A stretch of DNA of 64,000 bases from Delphinapterus leucas. Its lineage: Eukaryota > Chordata > Mammalia > Artiodactyla > Monodontidae. The stretch lies in the NCBI RefSeq assembly GCF_002288925.2, contig NW_022098004.1, positions 15,456,983 to 15,520,982 on the forward strand, in the 5' to 3' direction. Position numbers and translations under genes: made by a program. The notes beneath the pieces are model-generated. The model was not told the origin of the DNA and did not search any database. It worked only from the letters and a program-made list of their open reading frames with translations. Below, one piece after another: positions 23,165 through 35,200 of the stretch; position 1 is the stretch's first letter, and each line of letters starts with the position of its first letter.

Positions 23165-24048
23165 GAGAAGTTCCTTTAGCATTTGTTGTAAAGCTGGTCT
23201 GGTGGTGCTAAATTCTTTTAACTTGTGCTTGTCTGTAAAGCTTTTGATTTCTCCATTGAATCTGAATGAGAGCCTCGCTGTGTAGAGTATTCTTGGTTGT
23301 AGGTTCTTCCCTTTTGATCACTTTAAATATATCATTCCACTCCCTGCTGGCTTGCAGACTTTTTGCTGAAAAGTCAGCTGAGACCCTTACAGGAGTTTTC
23401 TTGTTTTTCCCTTGCTGCTTTTAATATTATTTCTTTGTCCAATTTTTGTCATTTGATTTCTATGTGTCTTTGCTTGCTTTTTCTTGGGTTTATCCTGCCT
23501 GGGACTCTCTGCACTTCCTGGACTTTGGGGAATATTTTCTTCCCATGTTAGGGAAGTTGCCAGCTATTGTTTCTTCAAATATATTCTCAGTCCCTTTCTC
23601 TGTCTTTTCTCCTTCTGGGACCAATAATGCAAATATTGATGCGTTTAATATTGTTCCAGAAGTCTCTTAGGCTGACCTCATTTCTTTTCATTCTTTTTTC
23701 TTTATTCTGTTCTGTGGCAGTGATTTCCACCACTGTATCTTCTAGCTCACTTATTCATTCTTTTGCCTCAGTTACTCTGCTATTGATTCCTTCTAGTGTA
23801 TTATTTATTTCAGTTTTTCTATTGTTCATCTCAGTTTGTTTGTTCTTTAGTTCTTTTATGTCTTTGATAATCATTTCTTGTATCTTCTCAATCTGTTCCT
23901 CCATTGTTTTTCCAAGATCTTGGATCACCTTTACTATCATTACTCTGTATTCTTTTTCAGGTAGATTGCCTATTTCAACTTCACTTAGTTGTTCTTCTGT
24001 GGTTTTATCTTGTTCCTTCATCTTGGGTATATTCCTCTGCCATCTCAT
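23165..24048 (-). pseudogene. L1-B ORF1 (RNA-binding chaperone), broken
   Basis: L1 ORF1 normally makes a trimeric RNA-binding protein that packages L1 RNA. Here the minus-strand frame 24048-23755 encodes an acidic and basic alpha-helical stretch with heptad-like spacing (GKTMEEQIEKIQEMI; INNTLEGINSRVTEA), matching the ORF1 coiled coil. The downstream RNA-recognition part is frameshifted and mostly unreadable. The probable start MRWQRNIPKM lies at 24048. Confidence 0.85.
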
Positions 24049-25016
24049 TTTGTCTAACGTTGTGTGATTGCGGTTTCTGTTCCTTAGGCTGCAGGGCCGT
24101 AGTTCCTCTTGCTTTTGCTGTCGGCTCCCTGGTGGATGACATTGTCTAAGAGACTTGTGCAGGTTTTCTGGTGGGAGGGACTGTTACCTACCCACTGGTG
24201 GGTGGAGCTGGGACTTGTCCTCTGGTGGACAGGGCTGTGTCAGGGGGTGTATTTGTCTGGCAGCTGTTTACTCAGGAAGACTTTACACAGCTTTTCTGCT
24301 AATGGTTGGTGCTGTGCTCCTGCCCTGTTGATTGTTTGCCTTGAAGTATCTTAGCACTGGCACCTACAGGCTGTTGGATGGGGCCAGGTCTTGGTGAGAA
24401 AATTGTGGCCTCCAAGAGGGCTCATGCCAGTGGATACTCCCCAGAACTGCCACTGCCCATGTCCTTGTCTATGCAGTGAGCCCCAGCTGCCCCCCACCCC
24501 CCGCCTCTGCAGGAGACCTCCATTACTAGCAGTTTTTCCCGGCCAAGTATCTTATGATGTCACTACTTTTTTTCCCTGGGTCCTGGTGCACTTGAGACGC
24601 TTTGTGTGCCCTGCAACCATTGAGTTGCTGTTTCCCTTAGTCCTGTGAAATTCCTACGATTAAACCCCACTGGCCTTCCAAGTCAGATTCTCTGGGGGCT
24701 CCTCCTTCAGTTGCCAGACCCTCAGGCTGCCAAGCCTTATGTTGGGCTCAGAACTTTCACTCCTTTGGGAGAACTTCTGTGGTATAATTTTCCAGTTTGT
24801 GGGTTGCCCACCCAGCATGCTTGGGATTTGCTTCTATCGCGATTATGCCCCTCCTACCATCTTGCTGTGGCCTCCTCTCTGACCCTGAATGTATTGTATC
24901 TTTTTTGGTAGGTTCCAGCATTTCTTCATCGGTGGTTGTTCAGCATTTAGTTGTGACCCTAGTATTTCCATCAGAAGAGGTAAGCTCATGTCCTTCTACT
25001 CCACCATCCTGTCTCG
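24049..25016 (-). promoter_or_regulatory. L1-B 5' UTR with internal promoter region
   Basis: About 970 bp upstream of ORF1 on the element's own strand, clearly more GC-rich than the body. In L1 elements this region carries the internal promoter. Short GGTGG-rich units recur at about 24160-24235. It is different in sequence and length from the 5' UTR of L1-C. Confidence 0.75.
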
Positions 25017-25086
25017 ATCCTCAGTCATACTTTCTTGTGTTGTTATTTTATTGGCTGCTTTAGAGATTACAGTATATCAACATGTA
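25017..25086 (-). mobile_element. HAL1/L1M-type old LINE, first piece
   Basis: A short piece of an old LINE (TTAGAGATTACAGTATATCA region) that continues at 25865 after the Tigger insertion. It lies against the 5' end of L1-B. Confidence 0.65.
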
Positions 25087-25862
25087 CAGGCATACCTCAT
25101 TTTATCACACTTAGTTTTATTGTACTTTACAAATACTGTGTTTTTTACAAATTGAAGTTTTTTGGCAAACCTGCATTGTCAGATGATGGTTAGCATTTTT
25201 TAGCAATAAAGTATTTTTAAATTAAGGTACGTATGTACATTTTTTTATACACAGTGCTCTTGCACGCTTGATAGACTATGCTATAGTGTACAGTAAGTCC
25301 CCTACATACAAACCTTCAAGTTGCAAACTTTCAAAGATGTGAGTGTGCGTTCCGTTGTTGTCAGGCGTGAGTGAAATTGCAGCTTGCCCTCCATCTCCTG
25401 TTGCTGCTGATTTTTCAGCTCTACCCTCTCCCACCTACTCTCCCTCCTCCAGTCAGTAACTTGTTGCCTGTTCACTCGATGCCAGCCCTTGTATGCTAGC
25501 TATTGTACTGTACTACTGTACTGTACTTTTCAAGGTACTGGACTGTAAAATTATAAATATTTTCTTTATTTTTTGTGTTTATTTTTTATGTATTATTTTT
25601 GTGAAAAGTATTATAAACCTATTACAGTAGAGTACCATAGAGTTGATTGTGTTAGTCAGCTAACTTTATTGGACTTACAAACAAATAGGACTTACGAGTG
25701 CACTCTCAGAATGGAACTTGTTCGTGTGTAGGGGACTTACTGTAAACCTAACTTTTGTATGTCCTGGGAAACAAAAAAAATCATGTGACTTGCTTTATTG
25801 CCGTAGTCTCCTTATTTCTGGTGGTCTGGAACTGAACCTGTAATATCTCCAAAATATGCCTG
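25087..25862. mobile_element. Tigger1-like (pogo-type) DNA transposon, interrupted
   Basis: The left end CAGGCATACCTCATTTTATC at 25087 pairs with the right end ATCTCCAAAATATGCCTG at 25862, the terminal inverted repeats of Tigger1. A TA dinucleotide flanks both ends (25085-25086, 25863-25864), the target site of the Tc1/mariner superfamily. The transposase region is missing, so this is an internally deleted copy. A second transposon is nested at 25291-25742. Confidence 0.88.
25291..25742. mobile_element. TA-target DNA transposon nested in Tigger1
   Basis: A 452-bp element has perfect 16-bp terminal inverted repeats, CAGTAAGTCCCCTACA at 25291-25306 and its reverse complement at 25727-25742, flanked by TA on both sides. 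The sub-terminal parts are also partly inverted (AAACCTTCAAGTTGCAAAC on the left). It is a non-autonomous Tc1/mariner-superfamily element. Similar sequences are known to me from other mammals, but I cannot name the family with certainty. Confidence 0.85.
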
Positions 25863-25864
25863 TA

Positions 25865-26060
25865 CTTAAGTTGTAACAGCCTACCTCAAATTAATATACT
25901 ACTTCACTCACAAGGTAAAAACCTTACAGTGGTGTAATACTATTTACTTCCCTCCCATCCTTTGTACTATTTTCTCTTGTATTTTACATCTATACATTAT
26001 AAACTCCACAATATATTATTTTTGCTTTAAGCAGTTGATTATTTTTGCTTTAAGCAGTTG
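25865..26060 (-). mobile_element. HAL1/L1M-type old LINE, second piece
   Basis: Continuation of the old LINE after Tigger1: ACAGCCTACCTCAAATTAAT ... AAACTCCACAATATATTATT and TTTGCTTTAAGCAGTTGAT. A 23-bp unit is perfectly duplicated in tandem at 26015-26037 and 26038-26060, immediately before the next insertion. Confidence 0.75.
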
Positions 26061-27021
26061 ATCGACTTTAAAAGATTTTGGTACAATAACAGAAAATTCT
26101 GTACATTTTTAAATGTACAGATCAGTGTTAAGTACATTTGCATTGTTGTACAGATATTCTCTAGAGCTCTTTTCATCTTGCAATAATGGAACTCTATGCC
26201 TATTAAATAACAACTTTCCCATCCCTTTCCCTCAAGTCCCTGGCCACCACCATTCTGCTTTCTGTCTCTATGAATTTGATTGCTTTAAACACCTCATATA
26301 AGTGGAATCATAATGGTATTTGTCATTTTGTGACTGGCTTATATCATTTAGTATAATGTTCTCAAGGTTAATCCATGTTGTAGTGTGTGTGAGGATTTCC
26401 GTTCTAGGACTGCTGTTTCTGTTTGTTTGTTGTTGTCATAGTAGTTATCCTAGTGGATATGATGTGGTATCTCATTGTGGTTTTGATTTGTATGTCCCTA
26501 ATGATAAGTGATGTTGAGCCTCTTTTCATGTGCTTATCGGCCATCGGCCATTTGTATATCTTCTTTGAAAAAATGTATATTCAAGTACTTTGCCCATTTT
26601 TATTCAGGATGTTTGGTTTTTGTTGTTAAGTTGTCAAAGTTCTTTGTATATTCTGAATATTAACTCTTTATTAGATATATGATTTGCAAATATTTTCTTG
26701 GATTCCATATATATTGCCTTTTCAGTCACTTGATTGTGGCCTTTCATGTGCATATGTTTTAAATTTTGATATAATCCAATTTATCTGTTTTTACTTTTGT
26801 TACCTGTACTTTTGTATCATACCAAAGAAATTGTTGTCAAATACAATATCATGAAGGTTTCCACTGTGTTTTCTTCTAAAAGAATTATAGTTTTAGCTCT
26901 TATGTTTAAGTCTTTGAGCCATTTTGAGCTAATTTTTATATGTAGTGTAAGGTAAGTGTCCAACTTCAGTCTTTTGCTTGTGAATATACATTTTTTCCCA
27001 GCACCATTTGTTAAAAGGTCA
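26061..27021 (-). mobile_element. L1M 3' part inserted into HAL1
   Basis: Minus-strand L1M, from the 3' UTR (TTTTAAATGTACAGATCAGT region) through ORF2 C-terminal sequence (CCTCTTTTCATGTGCTTATC region) to a break at about 27021 at the CAGCACCATTTGTTAAAAGG motif. The old HAL1 sequence resumes directly after it, and the flanks resemble each other (GTTGATCGACTTT / TCAATTGACTTTTA), fitting a decayed target duplication. Confidence 0.8.
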
Positions 27022-28620
27022 ATTGACTTTTAGAGAATTTAAGAAAAGTAAGAAAGAGCATTTTATATTTACCATATATTTACTATTCTACTACTTTTTA
27101 TTCTTCCTGTAGGACTGAATTTTAATATAGTATTCCCTGTAGCATTTTTTGTACAGCAGGTCTGTTGACAATGTATTATCTCATTATTCATTTATCAGCA
27201 AATATCTATTTCACCTTCATTTTTGAAGGATATTTTCACTGACAATAGAATTTTAGGCTGATATTTTTTTTCTTCATCATTTTAAAGATGTGGTTCTATT
27301 GTCTTGTGTAATCTGTAATGAGAAGTCAATCACCATTTTTATCATTGTTACCCTGGATAGACTCCCCCATCCCACCCCCCTCTGGCTACTAAAAATTTTT
27401 TTTTCTTTATCTTTGGTTTTAAGCAGTTTGACTGTGATATGCCTAGTTGTGGTTTTATGTTTATGTATTCTGCCTGGGGTTTGCTGTGCATCTTGGATCT
27501 ATAGGCTTATGTTTTAATCAATTTTGGAAAGTTTGTCCAATATTTTATCAGATATTTTTTCTGCACTTTTCTGTTTCTCCTTTCCCTCTGGGACTCCAAT
27601 TATAAGCATGCTAGATTGTTTAATTTTGAACATACACATTATTGATGATCTGCTATTTTTTTCATACTTTTTTTCTCTCTGTGCTTCAGTTTAGATTATT
27701 TCTATTGAGTTGTCGTCAAGGCCATTGAGCCTTTCTTCTACACTATCCAATCTGCCATTCCATTCAGTGATTTTCTTTAATCATTTCAGATATTTTTCAG
27801 TTCTAGTATTTCCATTTGATTTTTATTTTTGGTTTTCCTATATCTACTGGAATTCTTCATGCTTTTACTTATTATATCCTGTTTTTCCAGTACATTCTTT
27901 AACATATATCATAACTACGTTAAAATATTTGTCTGTTAATCCCAATATCTGGGTTGTTAGTGAGTCCATTTCTGTTGACTTTTTTCTTTTGATTATGGGT
28001 TGTATTTTCCCAAGTTCTCTCTTAGCTTGTGATTTTTTTGATAGTATGTTACCATTGTGGATAATATGTTTAACAACTTGATTATGTTACCTTCCTCTGA
28101 AGAGTGTTTTGAATATTGTTCTAGGAGGTGGTTAAATTACTGGTAGAATTTATTGATGCTTGGTTTTAGACTTGGTTCAAATTTATCTATTTCAGTTTTT
28201 CTCCTAGCCTTAGGCATGGACCTTACTTTTAAGTTCTGCCCCTTCTGGGGTTTCTAGAAAGTCTGAGGTATTTACCAAGACCCTCTACCTTTAGGGATTC
28301 ACTTTCCAAACTCTGACTCATCATCACTTGTAAACTGCTGAAATTTCTGCTTAGTTATTTTAGTCTTTTAGCAGTTGCTTTCTTCTAGGTTTCTTGGCTA
28401 TCACTTTGTACATGCACAGTTCAGGAGTCAGCCAAGCATTTGAGGAGAGGTATTATACAGATTTTGGAGCTACCCTTCCCCCTCACTCAATCCCCGGTGG
28501 CTTCCCTTTTTTGGAGACTTCCTCTTTCAACTTCCAGGTGCTCCAGCAGCCTCAAACTCTAACTTCTGATTCCTCAGCCCCCAAAACGGCTGCTTTCTGA
28601 TTAAGCTCTATTCCACATGT
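27022..28620 (-). mobile_element. HAL1/L1M-type old LINE, third piece
   Basis: Long reverse-oriented ORF1-side sequence of a HAL1 or early L1M (TTTTGCTGCACTTTTC-type stretch at about 27560, TCTATTGAGTTGTCGTCAAGGC near 27701-27722, the AATATCTGGGTTGTTAGTGA stretch near 27943). It is decayed, with no long frame on the element's strand. The exact right end is uncertain. Confidence 0.75.
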
Positions 28621-29859
28621 ACCATGCAGAGAAGGAAATAATCTTACCAGAAAAATCAGAAAAATGTAGATATTATTTTATTAGCTTCCTTTCTTTCAAG
28701 GGTCATATCCCCTTCAGTTTCTACCTGCTATTGATTGCTCCACAGTGCCTTCAAATAGTTGTTTACTTTTAGTCAGAATTTATAATTGTCATTGTCAGGA
28801 GAGTTATCTAGTTTAAGATACTTAACTACTTATAAGTGCCAGAAATCATTAAAGCAGTATTTTTAAATGGAAAAACAAAAGTATGGTTTCTAAGAAATTG
28901 TTGGTTATTGTATTATATGCAGCTATATTTAGAGAAGTAAAAAGATACCTGCTAGAATGGGGAAAGAATTAGGTAATATTATTTCAAAAATAATTTCTGG
29001 TGTTTTAATAAGACTGTGTAAAATTATTGACTGCAGTGGCCATGAAGATGTACTACTTCGACCTCCTGCTGTAGGGAACATAATTGATTGATGGCTGCAG
29101 GTACTGCTGTCTTTTAGAACCCATTCCCAAGTTCATGCCAAGGCCATGATTCCTAAGTGATCCTTCTAAGCCATGAGTCCATATGGTGGAGGTTGTAATC
29201 CAGGTTCTTTTCTATGAGATATAGGACTCCTTTAATGGAATATTTTTGCAAAGGATTCCCAATTGACTGGGCCAAAACCTTCTTAGAACTGTGTTGCAGT
29301 CTGAGATTCTTCCTACCCAGTCTTCCATCCTTCCATTTTTCCATCACAGGTATCCTAAGGCTCTCTTGCCTTCCCTTGCTCCCACTTTGTTGTCTTTCAA
29401 AGTTAAGTCTCTTGCATGTTTAATACCATCTTTGCATCTGCTTTTTGGGAGACCCAAATTAATACACAGACCCAAACTATTGATGGAAAATTGACCAAAA
29501 TTGACTTTTAAAAAAAGAATATTTTTAGAGAAAAATTCCAAATAGCATATGTAGATACTCCCTTCTCTAGGAGGTAGAACTTAATTTCCCTCTGCTTGGA
29601 TGTAGGCTGGGCTTAGTAACTTGATTCCAGTGAATAGAGAAGAATCTGTTAGTCCTTTTTTTTCTTCTTCTTTTTTATCACCCCGCCCCCATCAAACACA
29701 CACACAGACACACACATGAGCCTTTTTAGACATTTTTGCTTAACACCCTCCCCCACACTCCTGATGAAATTTTTAATACCACAAATATACTTTATATCTG
29801 TTTATGTGTTATATGTATATCCATGTTTTATGCATGAAAAAGTAAATTTTCCCCCCAAG
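28621..29859. other. Mostly non-repetitive, with possible ancient repeat scraps
   Basis: No gene is recognised. 29100-29480 and 29556-29650 have wording typical of mammal-wide old repeats (ATCTGCTTTTTGGGAGACCC; GATGTAGGCTGGGCTTAGTAA), but I cannot place them. A CA-rich tract lies at 29694-29716. Minus and plus frames of 62-69 codons around 29153-29541 fall in this material and are not taken as genes. Confidence 0.4.
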
Positions 29860-30355
29860 AACTTTTATTCATTTGGGTGTATTATAATAACCTTCACAGA
29901 GAATGCATGGGACAGAGTGTGGATAGGGAAAATTTCTAACTTACTCTGGAGGAAGCTGGCAGACACCATCTTAAACAAGTGATCAAAGTTAACATCACCA
30001 GTGGTGATAAGTCATATTAATGCCATATACCCCCAGTATGATGAAATGTAAAGAGTATTTAGCCTCTGTGATAGTCTACCCAAAAAGTTGTAACCCCAGT
30101 CTTATTGTGAGACAACATTAGACAAACCGAAAATGAGGGGCATTCTATAAAATAACTGACCAGCACTCTTCAGAAATGTCAAGGTAATGAAAAACAAGGA
30201 AAGACTGAGAAATTGTCACAGATCATTGAGACTAAGGAGACATGACCACTAATTGCAGTGTGGTGTCCTAGATCGTATAAGGGAGCTCACTCTGCTGTCT
30301 TTGTAACTTTTTTGTAAGTCGAAAATTATTCCAAAATTAAAAGTTAAAGAGCGTT
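29860..30355 (+). mobile_element. Ancient L1M 3' UTR
   Basis: The segment has the late 3' UTR wording of older L1M subfamilies: AGTGGTGATAAGTCATATTA, AAACAAGGAAAGACTGAGAA, ACTAAGGAGACATGACCAC and an end at AAAATTATTCCAAAATTAAAAG. Plus orientation and non-coding. Confidence 0.65.
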
Positions 30356-30539
30356 AAAAAATTAAAAATCATTGTGTCATTTGTAGTCATTACATGAAAG
30401 TAATGGTGCAAATATTAAAAGAGAAATAAATATGTAGAGATTACTAGAATATAAACATTGAGCTAGTAGTCTGAGAATGTGAGTTTTCTATATATAATAT
30501 TAGTAAATGAAAAAATATGGTAGTATAGTATTTATTAAA

Positions 30540-31120
30540 TTTCGTGAGCCTATGATGCAGTATCTCATGACATCTATGCACAATTAACTCAGATGGTCCT
30601 GGATATAAGCAGAGTCACATGTATTCAAAACTAGCTGGAGAACCATAAAAGATATTGACAAACCATAAATGGAAAATGTATCAAGTTGGGGAATATGTCT
30701 AGGTGCTGCAGAGATCAGTGTTTTGTCCTATCTTATATAGCTGCTGCATTAATGATGTAGAATAGGGAGTAAAATGAATGTTAATGGAATCCACAGATGA
30801 TATTAAATTGGGAGGTGATGCAAACAACAGTAAGGGCAGCAAAGCAATATAAAGGTACCCAGAGAGCTTAGAAATATGGAGTGAAAACAACAAAATGAGA
30901 TTCTGCCTCTTCAGAATACAAACTACAAGTGCTTTAGGAGAAAAACAATAAAAATAGGTATTCAAAGGGAGCGAAATCTGAAAGTCGTCAAATGGTCAAA
31001 AAGACCTAAGGGTGAAAATGAATAACAAAGTAGATATGAATTTATGACATAGTGATTTTGAAGATTATGACTACATATACTGCATGCCACAGAGAAAGAA
31101 TAAAATAGTCCGTTCTTCGT
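30540..31120 (+). mobile_element. CR1/L3-like ancient LINE fragment
   Basis: The DNA follows the C-terminal RT region of CR1-clade LINEs: AGAGATCAGTGTTTTGTCCT (the GPLLF-type box), GAATCCACAGATGATATTAA (the ADD-type box region near 30789-30808), GGGAGGTGATGCAAACAA and the AAAAAGACCTAAGGGTGA stretch near 30998. It is strongly decayed, with stops in every frame. This family predates placental mammals. Confidence 0.65.
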
Positions 31121-31844
31121 ACTTCTAGTAAAATGACATCAGGTAGACAGAACTCATTTTGTGTCAAGTTGGTACTTAACTGCTGTTGACAAAGTAGAAG
31201 TAGTAATAAAAATGATTAAGCCTTAGAACACTGCAGACAAGTATATTGATCTTCAGCAAATTGTACTGAGCTATTTTACTAGTCTTTCCATTGATAACTG
31301 CTGATCTACTTCATGTCCCATGTAGGTGACTCTTGCTTAGATATATAACTTATACTAAGCCTCAGAGCAGCTTCCCTAACTCTTTTTAATCTTCTCCCTT
31401 CTCTCCCAAATTAAATTTACAAATTGCTTCTTTCTAATATGGTCTTATTTTAATTTATATTAAATTATGTATAGGCTTCCTTGATTGCTTGTCAAAACTG
31501 ACTTCTGCCTCTGTCACATCTACATCTCAGTGCTGCAAGCCTTATTTGCAAATACATGCTTGTCCCCCCACCAGTAGCCATAGTACAAAGAGCATAAGCA
31601 AGAGTAACATCTGAGGAGAGTATTGGAATTGATATCTGAGTAAATAACAACCTAAATAAATACAGACCAGAATTCCATTAGCAAGGCAATATTCTAATGG
31701 TCACAGCATAAATCAGGTAGCCCCAAGATGTTATCACCCGTTGGCAAGGAGTCTTTCAGAATAATAAATAAAGAAATCTCTTTTTCAGGATGACTACATA
31801 TGCTTATTAAGTGTTATAAAATAGATGCTTTTTTAAAATTTTGG
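31121..31844. other. No recognised feature
   Basis: AT-rich DNA between the CR1-like fossil and L1-C. No repeat, promoter or exon-like structure is recognised. Confidence 0.5.
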
Positions 31845-31926
31845 TGTCTTTTTTAAACATTTTTATTCGAGTATAGTTGATTTACAGTGTAGTATTAGTT
31901 TAGGTGTACAGCAAAATGAATCAGTT

Positions 31927-31968
<42 letters not shown>

Positions 31969-32219
31969 TGTTTTTAAGATTCTTTTCCCATACAGGCCAT
32001 TACAGAGTATTGAGTACAGTTCCCTGTGTTATACAGTAGGTCCTTGTTGATTATCTGTTTTATATATAGTCGCGTGTATATGTTAATCCCAAACTCCTAA
32101 TTTATCCCTCCCCACCCCCCACCTTTTCCCTTTGATAACCATAAGTTTCTTTTTGAAGTTTCTGAGTCTGTTTCTGTTCTGTAAATAAATTCATTTGTAT
32201 CATTTTTTAAGATTCCACA

Positions 32220-35200
32220 TATGAGTGATATCATATGATATTTGTCTTTCTCTGTCTGACTTTCTTCACTTAGTATGATAATCTCTAGTCCATCCCTGTT
32301 GCTGCAAATGTCATTATTTCATTCTTTTTTAAGGCTGAGTAATATTCCCTTGTACACATTTACCACATCTTCTTTATCCATTCCTCTGTAGATGGACATT
32401 TAGGTTGCTTTCATGTCTTGTCTACTGTAAGCAGCACTGCAATGAACTTTGGGGTGCATGTATGCTTTCAAATCATGTTTTTTTCCAGATATATGCCCAG
32501 GAGTGGGTTTGCTGGGTCATGTGGTAGCTCTGTTTTTAGGTTCTTAAGGAACCTCCATACTGTTCAGTATATTGGCTGTACCAATTTACATTCCCACCAA
32601 CAGTGTAGGAGGGTTCCCTTTTCTCCACACCCTCTCCAGCCTTTAGTTTTTGTAGACTTCTTGATGATGGCCATTCTGACCAATGTGAGGTGATACCTCA
32701 TTGTAGTTTTGATTTGCGCTTCTCTAATAATTAGTGACGTTGAGTATCTTTTCATGAGTCTCTTGGGCATCTGTATGTCTTCTTTGAGGAGATATCTATT
32801 TAGATCTTCTGCCCATTTTTTGATTGGGTCCTTTGGGGTTTTTTTGAAATAGAGCTGCAGGAGCTGTTTGTATATTTTGGAGATTAATCCCTTGTCGGTC
32901 ACTTCATTTGCAAATATTTTTCTCCCATTCTGTGGGTTGTCTTTCCATTTTCTTTATGGTATGCTTTGCTTTGCAGAAGCTTTTAAGTGTAATTAGATCC
33001 CGTTTGTTTATTTTTGTTTTTATTTTCATTACCCTAGTAGGTGGATCCAGAATGATATTGCTCTGATTTATATCAAAGAGTGTTTTGCCTATGTTTTCCT
33101 CTAAGAATTTTATAGTATCCAGTCTTACATTTAGGTATTTAATCCATTTTGAATTTATTTTTGTGTATGGTTAGAGAATGTTCTAATTTCATTCATTTAC
33201 ATGTAGCTGTCCAGTTTTCCCAGCACCACTTACTGAAGAGACTGTCTCTTCTCCATTGTATATTCTTGCCTCCTTTGTTGTATGTTAATTGACCATAGGT
33301 GTGTGGTTTTATTTCTGGGCTTTCTATCCCTTTCCATTGATCTATATTTCTGTTATTGTGCCAGCACCATACTGTTTTAATGGCTAGCTTTGTAGTATAG
33401 TCTGAAGTCAGGGAGTCTGATTCCTCCATCTCCGCTTTTCTTTCTCAGGATTGCTTTGGCTATTCGGGGTCTTTTGTGTTTCCATACAAATTGTAAAATT
33501 TTTTGTTCTAATTCTGTGAAAAATGCCACTGGTAATTTGATAGGGATTGCGTTCAGTCTGTAGATTGCCTTGTGTAGTCATTTTCTCAATATTGATTCTT
33601 CCAATCCAAGAACATGGTATATCTCCATCTGTTTGTGTTATCTTTTATTTCTTTCATCAGTATCTTATATTTTCCTGAGTACAGGTCTTTTTCCCTTTTA
33701 GGTAGGTTTATTCCTCGGGATTTTATTCTTTTTGATGTGATGGTAAATGGGATTTTTTCTTAATTTCTTTTTCTGATCTTTTATTAGTGTATAGGAATGC
33801 AAGAGATTTCTGTGTGTTAATTTTGTATCCTGCAACTTTACCAAATTCATTGATGAGCTCTAGTAGTTTTTTGGTAACATCTTTAGGATTTTCTATGTAT
33901 AGAATCATGTCAGGTGCAAACAGTGACAGTTTTACTTCTTCTTTTCCAATTTGGGTTCCCTTTATTTCTTTTTCTTTTCTGATTGCCATGGCTAGGACTT
34001 CCAAAACTATGTTGAATAATAGTGGTGAGTGGGGACATCCTTGTTCCTGATCTTAGAGGAAATGCTTTTAGTTTTTCACTATTGAGAATGATTTTTACTG
34101 TGTATTTGTCATACATGGCCTTTATTGAGGTAGGTTCCTTCCTTCTATGCCCACCTTCTGGAGAGTTTTTCTCATAAATGGGTGTTGAATTTTGTCAAAA
34201 GCTTTTTCTGCATCTATTGAGATGATCGTATGGATTTTTTCTTCAATTTGTTGATGTGGTGTATCACGCTGATTGATTGGCAGATACTGAAAACTCCTTG
34301 CATCCCTGGGATAAATCCCACTTGATCATGGTGTATGATCCTTTTAATGTGTTGTTCGATTTGGTTTGCTAGTCTTTTGTTGAGGATTTTTTGGTCTGTT
34401 CATCAGTGATATTGTCCTGTAATTTTCTTTTCTTTGGTATCAGGGTGATGGTGACCTCATAGAATGAGCTTTGGAGTGTTCCTTCCTGTACTATTTTTTG
34501 GAATAGTTTCAGAAGTGTAGGTGTTAACTCTTCTCTGAATGTTTGATAGATTTCACCTGTGAAGCCATCTGGTTCTGGGCTTTTGTTTGTTGGAAGATTT
34601 TTAATCACAGTTTCAATTTCAGTACTTGTGATTGGTCTGTTCACTTTTTTAATTTCTACCTGGTTCAGTCTTGGAAGGTTATACCTTTCTAAGAATTTGT
34701 CCATTTCTTCTAGGTTGTCCATTTTATTGGCATATAGCTGCTTGTAGCAATCTCTTTTGATCTTTTGTATTTTTGTTGTGTCCATTATAACTTCTTTTTC
34801 ATTTCTAATTTTATTGATTTGAGTCCTCCCTTTTTTCCTTGATGAGTCTGGCTAAAGTTTTATCAATTTTGTTTATCTTTTCAAAGAACCAGCTTTTAGT
34901 TTTTTTTGTTTCTGTTTTTGTTTTTTGCGGTACACGGGCCTCTCACTGTTGTGGCCTCTCCCGTTGCGGGGCACAGGCTCCGGATGCGCAGGCTCAGCGG
35001 CCATGGCTTATGGGCCTAGCTGATCCGCGGCATGTGGGATCTTCCTGGACCGGGTCATGAACCCACGTACCCTGCATCGGCAGGCAGACTCTCAACCACT
35101 GTGCCACCAGGGAAGCCCCCAGCTTTTAGTTTGATTGGTATTTACTTTTGTCTTCTTTGTCTCTATTTCATTTATTTCTGCTCTGATCTTTATGATTTCT

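Larger units (their letters stand above)
18338..25016 (-). mobile_element. Nearly full-length LINE-1 (L1-B), minus strand
   Basis: Read on the minus strand, the element has a 5' UTR (25016 to about 24049), ORF1 (about 24048-23165), ORF2 (23083 to about 18690), and a 3' UTR ending in the A-rich tail at 18338. The 5' end has the L1-like GATGGTGGAGTAGAAGGAC start. The total is about 6.7 kb including a SINE of about 210 bp and a 368-bp internal duplication. Many stops make it inactive. Confidence 0.94.
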
